Origin: Magnetococcales bacterium
GTDB taxonomy: Bacteria; Pseudomonadota; Magnetococcia; Magnetococcales; UBA8363
Length of the DNA stretch: 64,000 nucleotides
Direction of reading: 5' to 3'
Assembly: GCA_002753515.1 (NCBI GenBank)
Contig: PEAK01000007.1
Span: forward strand, 1-64,000
The notes under the pieces are model-generated. The model did not search any database. It was not told the DNA's origin and saw nothing but the letters and a program-made list of their open reading frames with translations. This document shows, one piece after another, positions 58,543-64,000 of the stretch. Within the stretch, counting starts at the first letter, position 1, and each line of letters begins with the position of its first letter. Both the position numbers and the translations under genes were made by a program.

Positions 58543-59352
58543 AATGTTCTGCAACAATGGTTTGAAAAAAAAATGCCCGACTTGGAAAAAAATATTCAAG
58601 ACCGGGATGAAACATCCGATAAGAGTAGTGCGTGCCGGAGTGTGTATCAAAGCGAACGGCATGCGGGTTGAATCAGGCGATCGGGGTCAAAAAAATGTTT
58701 CAGTTTTTCCCCGGGTCGCCGATAAGAGTGTAAAGGTCACATGACATCGCCTTCGAACAGGTCGATTGTCGCGCAGGCAGGATGCCGCGCCTGAAGTTCG
58801 GGATCACCACCCGGGCTTCCCGAGATGGAAATACGGGCTAGGGTTGGCCCGAACTTGAATGAACAACCCACCTCCATCCACGGACGGGTAATGAGACGGA
58901 TTGAATTCCGTATTCAGGAGGTCACGGCAATGTTACAGATTTCCCCCCCCCAAGGTCGGCAGTTTTCCAGACCACCCTGTGCCCCTGCATTGTTCTTGCC
59001 TACGGCAAGCGGGCCCGGGACCATGGTATCCCACCACGATTCCAGCTTGAACTTCAGGCGTTAGTCCGGGAATCACCTCCTAACCAGTAGTTGGCTTTTT
59101 CAGTGGTTGTTGCACGGGTTCAGAAACATCAATAAAAACATCGAGAGAGATGGGCTGATCGAATCTATAAAATTATTTAATGTTTAGTTAGCTGTCTTTT
59201 GGAACCGGATGGTTTCAACCCACAAGGCACGCGAGAAGCGCGAAAGGACAGTCATTAACCAGGGTTAGGGTCAACCTGAAATCAATCAAGACCCAATGAG
59301 GCCACGGAAGGTCGCGATCATAGGTATATGATTCATCTCAAGGAGGATTCCC
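58543..59352. other. 810-bp leader between motE and the first flagellin
   Basis: No convincing gene. Contains the sigma28-type promoter (58699-58725) and a 12-bp inverted repeat CGCCTGAAGTTC / GAACTTCAGGCG (58788-58799 and 59049-59060). A small hairpin CTTGCC-TAC-GGCAAG lies at 58995-59009. A 79-codon ORF at 58825-59064 has no ribosome site and odd composition. It may be a long 5' leader or hold a small RNA. Confidence 0.5.
58699..58725 (+). promoter_or_regulatory. Sigma28 (FliA)-type flagellar promoter
   Basis: TTCAGTTT, exactly 11 bp, GCCGATAA. The -10 is the full FliA consensus and the -35 matches six of eight bases of TAAAGTTT. It points to the flagellin array, but the first ATG is 628 bp further on. 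Confidence 0.65.
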
Positions 59353-60201
59353 ATGGCCCTTACCGTCAGTACCAATGATGGGTCATTAGATGCCCGACGC
59401 AATTTTCTGAGATCAACCAAGAAGTTAGGGAAGACTTTCGAGCGTTTGCCATCAGGATTGGGTCTCCAGCGTAGCACTGATGATTCGGTGGGTGTGTCCC
59501 TGACGACAGGATTGGCCGCCAGGGTACGGGATGCAAACGGAGCCATTCGCAGCACCAACGATGCCATTTCATCGGTCCAGGTCGCTGAAGATGCCTTGGT
59601 CGAGACCTTTTGTGCCTTGCATAAAATTCGCGACTTGGCCAATCACGGCGGAAAAAATGCCTTGGTTGTGGAAACACGGGCTGACATGCAAAAGGAGATT
59701 AACAGGATCATCGATGAAATACAGAGGATCTCACTGCAAACCCAGTTCAACGATCAAAAAGTGGTGAATGGATCCTTTGCCAGGAGAAAATTTCAGATTG
59801 GTGCGGATGGAAAGCAGACCCTTGTTGTGACGATTCAAGCCACCAGTGTGGTGGCACTGGGGGTTAACTCCGCCAACGTCAAGGTGTACAGCACCGAAGG
59901 CACAACGGCACAGATGCAATCGATGGCCAACGGTTTGGTAGCCAGAGTTGATTCCGCGTTGGACTCGATTTCCGATATACGCGCCAATCTGGGGACTTAT
60001 CAGAAACGGTTTTCAAATATTATCAGCAACCTCAGCAGCATTGAAGCAAGCACCAAACTGGCCCAGTCGCATATTCACGATGCCGACATGGCAAACGAGA
60101 CGGCCAGTCTGACACGCAACACCATCTTGCTCCATGCCGACATGGGAATTTCGGCGCAAGCCAACCAGCAACCGCAAATCGCCATGCAATTGCTAGGTTG
60201 A
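59353..60201 (+). CDS. Flagellin, divergent copy (flagellin 1)
   Basis: 282 aa with AGGAGG before ATG. It aligns end to end with the other four flagellins but has changed the most conserved N-terminal D0/D1 positions: RLPSGLGLQRSTDDSVGVSL replaces RLSSGLRINRAGDDAAGLSI, and CALHKIRDLANHG replaces the SALQRIRELAVQA-type segment. The C-terminal end ADMANETASLTRN and ANQQPQIAMQLL is nearer normal. The middle (VVALGVNSANVKVYS, MQSMANGLVARVDSALDSI) is like type B (62232, 63198). A minor, specialised or decaying flagellin. Confidence 0.88.
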   Translation: MALTVSTNDGSLDARRNFLRSTKKLGKTFERLPSGLGLQRSTDDSVGVSLTTGLAARVRDANGAIRSTNDAISSVQVAEDALVETFCALHKIRDLANHGGKNALVVETRADMQKEINRIIDEIQRISLQTQFNDQKVVNGSFARRKFQIGADGKQTLVVTIQATSVVALGVNSANVKVYSTEGTTAQMQSMANGLVARVDSALDSISDIRANLGTYQKRFSNIISNLSSIEASTKLAQSHIHDADMANETASLTRNTILLHADMGISAQANQQPQIAMQLLG

Positions 60202-60311
60202 GTCGCACTGACACAAGGGTTGGACCGCCCCTGAAAAAATGATCGGTCTACGCCTATCCACGGATGGAAATGACAGAATACGGATAAAATCCGAAATCAT
60301 GGAGAATGACA

Positions 60312-61157
60312 ATGGCACTCATGATCAACACCAACGTATCCGCCCTCAACGCCCAACGCCGGCTCACGTCCTCCACCAACACCCTTGGGAAAACGTTTGA
60401 AAGACTGTCGTCGGGATTGCGCATCAACCGGGCCGGGGATGACGCCGCCGGATTGTCGATCTCCACACGGATGACCGCGCAGGTTCGGGGTACCACCCAG
60501 GCCATTCGCAACGCCAACGATGCCATTTCATTGACTCAGGTTGCCGAGGGCGCGCTCAACGAAACCACAAGCGCCCTGCAAAGGATTCGTGAATTGACCG
60601 TGCAGGCCGCCAATGACACGAACAGGGCAACGGATCGGACCGACATACAGAGGGAAATCAAACAACTGCTCTCGGAAATCGATCGGATCTCCACCACGAC
60701 CACGTTCAACAAAATCGTGCTGCTCAGCGGCGGTATCGCCACAGGGAAAAAATTTCAAGTCGGTCCTGATGGTGCGCAAACCATCCAGATGTCCATCCGC
60801 AATGCCACAACATCGGGTTTGTTCAGTGGTACAGCGGGCACAGGCTCGATTAACGTCAGTATCACCAACGCAACCGGCTCTTTCAACAAGCTCATCGGTC
60901 GTATTGACAGCGCCTTGGATTCGGTTTCCGACATTCGTGCCCGCTTGGGTGCCTACCAGAACCGTTTCGAAGCGGTCATCGCCAACCTGAGCAACATGGT
61001 GGAAAACACCTCTGCGGCCCGGTCCCGCATTTTGGATGCCGACATCGCGGCGGAAACCGCCAATCTGACCAAGCATTCCATCCTGCAACAAGCGGGAACC
61101 GCCATCTTGGCCCAGGCCAACCAACAACCGCAGATCGCCTTGAAGTTGCTGCAATAG
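60312..61157 (+). CDS. Flagellin, type A (flagellin 2)
   Basis: 281 aa from ATG 60312, seven bases after GGAG. Short flagellin with only D0/D1: INTNVSALNAQRRLTSSTN at the start, RLSSGLRINRAGDDAAGLSI, and at the end RILDADIAAETANLTK with QANQQPQIALKLLQ. The central segment is FNKIVLLSGGIATGKKFQVG and the variable stretch is SGLFSGTAGTGSINVSI. Exported by the flagellar type III system and polymerised in the filament. Very close to the next gene in DNA and protein. Confidence 0.96.
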   Translation: MALMINTNVSALNAQRRLTSSTNTLGKTFERLSSGLRINRAGDDAAGLSISTRMTAQVRGTTQAIRNANDAISLTQVAEGALNETTSALQRIRELTVQAANDTNRATDRTDIQREIKQLLSEIDRISTTTTFNKIVLLSGGIATGKKFQVGPDGAQTIQMSIRNATTSGLFSGTAGTGSINVSITNATGSFNKLIGRIDSALDSVSDIRARLGAYQNRFEAVIANLSNMVENTSAARSRILDADIAAETANLTKHSILQQAGTAILAQANQQPQIALKLLQ

Positions 61158-61271
61158 CGTACGTGAGGTTTGAGGGTCAGGACCAGCCCTTATTGAAATG
61201 ATTGGTCTGGAAATCCATGGAAGGCTTACATAATTGGAATCCGATGATTCCATACTCAAGGAGTACGCTCA

Positions 61272-62117
61272 ATGGCACTCATGATCAACACCAATGTATC
61301 CTCCCTCAACGCCCAACGCCGGCTCACGTCCTCCACCAACGCCTTGGGGAAAACGTTTGAAAGACTGTCGTCGGGATTGCGCATCAACCGGGCCGGCGAT
61401 GACGCCGCCGGGTTGTCGATCTCCACCCGGATGACCGCGCAGGTTCGGGGCACCACCCAAGCCATTCGCAACGCCAACGACGCCATTTCATTGACTCAGG
61501 TTGCCGAAGGTGCGCTCAACGAAACCACCAGCGCCCTGCAAAGGATTCGGGAACTGACCGTGCAGGCCGCCAATGACACGAACAGAACATCGGATCGGAC
61601 CGACATACAGAGGGAAATCAAACAACTGCTCTCGGAAATTGACCGGATTTCGACCACGACCACGTTCAACAAAATCGTGCTGCTCAGCGGCGGTATCGCC
61701 ACCGGGAAAAAATTTCAAGTCGGTCCTGATGGTGCGCAAACCATCCAGATGTCCATCCGCAATGCCACAACATCGGGTTTGTTCAGTGGTACGGCGGGCA
61801 CTGGTTCGATCAACGTCAGTATCACCAACACAACCGGCTCTTTCAACAAGCTCATCGGTCGTATTGACAGCGCCTTGGATTCGGTTTCCGACATTCGTGC
61901 CCGCTTGGGTGCCTACCAGAACCGTTTCGAGGCGGTCATCGCCAACCTGAGCAACATGGTGGAAAACACCTCGGCGGCCCGGTCGCGCATTCTGGATGCC
62001 GACATCGCAGCGGAAACCGCCAATCTGACCAGGAATTCCATCCTGCAACAAGCGGGAACCGCCATCTTGGCCCAGGCCAACCAACAACCGCAGATCGCCT
62101 TGAAGTTGCTGCAATAG
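61272..62117 (+). CDS. Flagellin, type A (flagellin 3)
   Basis: 281 aa, AAGGAG eight bases before ATG. Differs from flagellin 2 at only a few residues (for example SSLNAQ for SALNAQ, TSDRTD for ATDRTD, NTTGSF for NATGSF, LTRNSI for LTKHSI). Upstream and downstream spacers are also nearly the same as for its neighbours, so the repeat unit is gene plus spacer, about 960 bp. Confidence 0.96.
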   Translation: MALMINTNVSSLNAQRRLTSSTNALGKTFERLSSGLRINRAGDDAAGLSISTRMTAQVRGTTQAIRNANDAISLTQVAEGALNETTSALQRIRELTVQAANDTNRTSDRTDIQREIKQLLSEIDRISTTTTFNKIVLLSGGIATGKKFQVGPDGAQTIQMSIRNATTSGLFSGTAGTGSINVSITNTTGSFNKLIGRIDSALDSVSDIRARLGAYQNRFEAVIANLSNMVENTSAARSRILDADIAAETANLTRNSILQQAGTAILAQANQQPQIALKLLQ

Positions 62118-62231
62118 CGTACGTGAGGTTTGAGGGTCGGGACCAACCCTTATTGAAATGAATGGTCTGAAAGTCCATGGAAGGAATAAATAATTGGATT
62201 CTGATGATTCCATAAACAAGGAGTACGCGCA

Positions 62232-63083
62232 ATGGCACTCTCGATCAACACCAACATGTCCTCCCTGAACGCCCAACGCCGGCTGACGTTCTCCACCAAT
62301 ACCCTGGGGAAAACGTTTGAAAGGCTGTCGTCAGGATTACGCATCAACCGGGCCGGGGATGACGCTGCCGGGTTGTCGATCTCCACCCGAATGACCGCAC
62401 AAATTCGGGGTGAAAACCAGGCCATTCGCAACACCAATGATGCCATCTCCGTCACTCAGGTTGCTGAGGGCGCTTTGAATGAAACGACAAGTGCTTTGCA
62501 ACGTATTCGGGAACTGGCGGTGCAGGCGGCCAACGACACCAACAATTCTTCGGATCGGAACAATATCCAACAAGAGATCAACCAGTTGGTCTATGAAGTC
62601 CAACGCATTTCTTCACAGACCACCTTTAACAAACAATCGATCCTGAATGGTTCTTTCGCAACCAAGAAATTTCAGGTCGGGGAGAATGGTGGACAAACCA
62701 TCACCATGTCCATCAAAGCCGCCAGTGTCCGGGCGCTGGGCGTCAATTCCCTGAATGCCAAGATTTACAGCGCCACGGGTACAACCGCCGCAAAGATGCA
62801 ATCCATGGCCAACAGTCTGATCGCCGTGGTTGACAGGGCCTTGGATTCGGTTTCCGACATTCGTGCCATGCTGGGTGCCTATCAGAATCGTTTCGAAGCG
62901 GTCATCGCCAACCTGAGCAACATGGTGGAAAACACCTCTGCGGCCCGGTCGCGCATTCTGGATGCCGACATCGCGGCGGAAACCGCCAATCTGACCAAGC
63001 ATTCCATCCTGCAACAAGCGGGAACCGCTATCTTGGCCCAGGCCAACCAACAACCGCAGATCGCCTTGAAGTTGCTGCAATAG
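62232..63083 (+). CDS. Flagellin, type B (flagellin 4)
   Basis: 283 aa. Begins ALSINTNMSSLNAQRRLTFS. The central region differs from type A: FNKQSILNGSFATKKFQVG, IKAASVRALGVNSLNAKIYS and KMQSMANSLIAVVDRALDS. The last third (about 215-283) is almost identical in DNA to type A genes, including the LTKHSI variant of flagellin 2, which suggests gene conversion. AAGGAG before ATG. Confidence 0.96.
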   Translation: MALSINTNMSSLNAQRRLTFSTNTLGKTFERLSSGLRINRAGDDAAGLSISTRMTAQIRGENQAIRNTNDAISVTQVAEGALNETTSALQRIRELAVQAANDTNNSSDRNNIQQEINQLVYEVQRISSQTTFNKQSILNGSFATKKFQVGENGGQTITMSIKAASVRALGVNSLNAKIYSATGTTAAKMQSMANSLIAVVDRALDSVSDIRAMLGAYQNRFEAVIANLSNMVENTSAARSRILDADIAAETANLTKHSILQQAGTAILAQANQQPQIALKLLQ

Positions 63084-63197
63084 CGTACGTGAGGTTTGAG
63101 GGTCGGGACCAGCCCTTATTGAAATGAATGGTCTGAAAGTCCATGGAAGGAATAACCAATTGGAATCCGATGATTCCATAATCAAGGAGTACGCACG

Positions 63198-64000
63198 ATG
63201 GCACTCTCGATCAATACCAACATGTCCTCCCTGAACGCCCAACGCCGGCTGACGTTCTCCACCAACGCCCTGGGGAAAACGTTTGAAAGGCTGTCGTCGG
63301 GACTACGCATCAACCGGGCCGGGGATGACGCTGCCGGGTTGTCGATCTCCACCCGGATGACCGCACAAATTCGGGGTGAAAACCAGGCCATTCGCAACAC
63401 CAATGATGCCATCTCCGTCACTCAGGTTGCTGAGGGCGCTTTGAATGAAACGACAAGTGCTTTGCAACGTATTCGGGAACTGGCGGTGCAGGCGGCCAAC
63501 GACACCAACAACTCTTCGGATCGGAACAATCTCCAACAGGAGATCAACCAGCTGGTCTATGAAGTCCAACGTATCTCTTCACAAACCAAGTTTAACAAGC
63601 TGTCGGTCCTGAATGGCTCTTTCGCAACCAAGAAATTTCAGGTCGGGGAGAATGGTGGACAAACCATTACCATGTCCATCAAAGCCGCCAGTGTCCGGGC
63701 GTTGGGCGTCAATTCCCTGAATGCCAAGATTTACAGCGCCACGGGTACAACCGCTGCAAAAATGCAATCCATGGCCAACAGTTTGATCGCCGTGGTTGAC
63801 AGAGCCTTGGATTCGGTTTCCGACATTCGTGCCATGCTGGGCGCCTATCAGAATCGTTTCGAGGCTGTCATCGCCAACCTGAGCAACATGGTGGAAAACA
63901 CCTCTGCGGCCCGGTCGCGCATTTTGGATGCCGACATTGCGGCAGAAACCGCCAGTCTGACCAGGAATGCCATCCTGCAACAAGCGGGAACCGCCATCTT
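63198..64000 (+). CDS. Flagellin, type B (flagellin 5), cut by the window end
   Basis: 267 codons are present from ATG 63198; by comparison with flagellin 4 about 16 codons are missing. Close to flagellin 4, with changes such as STNALGKT, NNLQQE, TKFNKLSVLNGS and ETASLTRNAI. The array probably continues beyond the window. Confidence 0.95.
   Translation, partial: MALSINTNMSSLNAQRRLTFSTNALGKTFERLSSGLRINRAGDDAAGLSISTRMTAQIRGENQAIRNTNDAISVTQVAEGALNETTSALQRIRELAVQAANDTNNSSDRNNLQQEINQLVYEVQRISSQTKFNKLSVLNGSFATKKFQVGENGGQTITMSIKAASVRALGVNSLNAKIYSATGTTAAKMQSMANSLIAVVDRALDSVSDIRAMLGAYQNRFEAVIANLSNMVENTSAARSRILDADIAAETASLTRNAILQQAGTAI

Noticed and set aside
58606-58635. Second sigma28 promoter at TCCGATAA
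   Set aside because: The -10-like sequence lacks any -35 match at 11-bp spacing and lies right after motE.
58825-59064. 79-codon ORF before the flagellins
   Set aside because: No ribosome site, no plausible composition, and enclosed by an inverted repeat; better seen as leader RNA.

Overview
The window reads as chromosomal DNA of a GC-rich, motile Gram-negative bacterium of the Pseudomonadota. Evidence is an Lnt-YbeY-PhoH-MiaB block, a homodimeric pyruvate dehydrogenase operon, ComEC, a TolC/HlyD/ABC type I exporter, and a tandem array of at least five flagellin genes next to fliJ- and motE-like genes. The many short flagellins, the FecR-domain proteins and the bacterial DUF1640-type coiled-coil proteins together suggest a magnetotactic-coccus-like lineage (Magnetococcia). 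That is inference; no magnetosome gene is present.

Layout. 1-124: the end of an insertion sequence. 235-1463: three small genes. 1464-10749 (minus): a type I secretion operon, TolC > 1520-aa FecR/RTX substrate > ABC ATPase > HlyD adaptor. 10895-18940: nitroreductase, His-rich periplasmic protein, PPi-dependent phosphofructokinase, TPR-glycosyltransferase, DciA-like protein, lipase, corrinoid adenosyltransferase and a PhoB-type regulator. 19036-26839: small membrane protein, ComEC, a metal P-type ATPase divergent from a NapH/NosR-like polyferredoxin membrane protein. 27202-32291 (plus): a tight operon cysQ-pfkB-pilZ-thiE-lemA-cation/proton antiporter behind a good sigma70 promoter. 32358-37970 (minus): glycogen operon glgB-glgA-GH57. 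38478-44156 (minus): aceE-aceF-lpdA. 44250-52875 (minus): cNMP-binding protein, rsmD, coaD, miaB, phoH, pgpH-like, ybeY, lnt. 53109-57346: flavin-reductase-like protein, Tat-type FecR lipoprotein, two DUF1640-like proteins, tRNA-Leu(UAA), M48 protease with TPRs. 57562-64000 (plus): fliJ-like, motE-like, an 810-bp leader with a sigma28-type promoter, and five flagellins, the last cut by the window end.

Two kinds of small mobile DNA are scattered through the window. The first is a palindromic element of about 150 bp with ends like TAAACCGCAACCAGTACGGG and inner arms of the GGATCCCCGCTTTCGCGGGG type. It has five copies plus a remnant, and three copies lie between genes of apparent operons. The second is a MITE at 53744-53896, flanked by TTAA, whose 20-bp end is identical to the end of the insertion sequence at the left edge.

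The less usual pieces are the FecR/RTX substrate with three in-frame minisatellites, the export ATPase with a degenerate signature motif, repeated pairing of FecR proteins with DUF1640-like coiled coils, a degenerate first flagellin, and an AT-rich core flanked by inverted 9-bp tandem repeats at 38270-38380.
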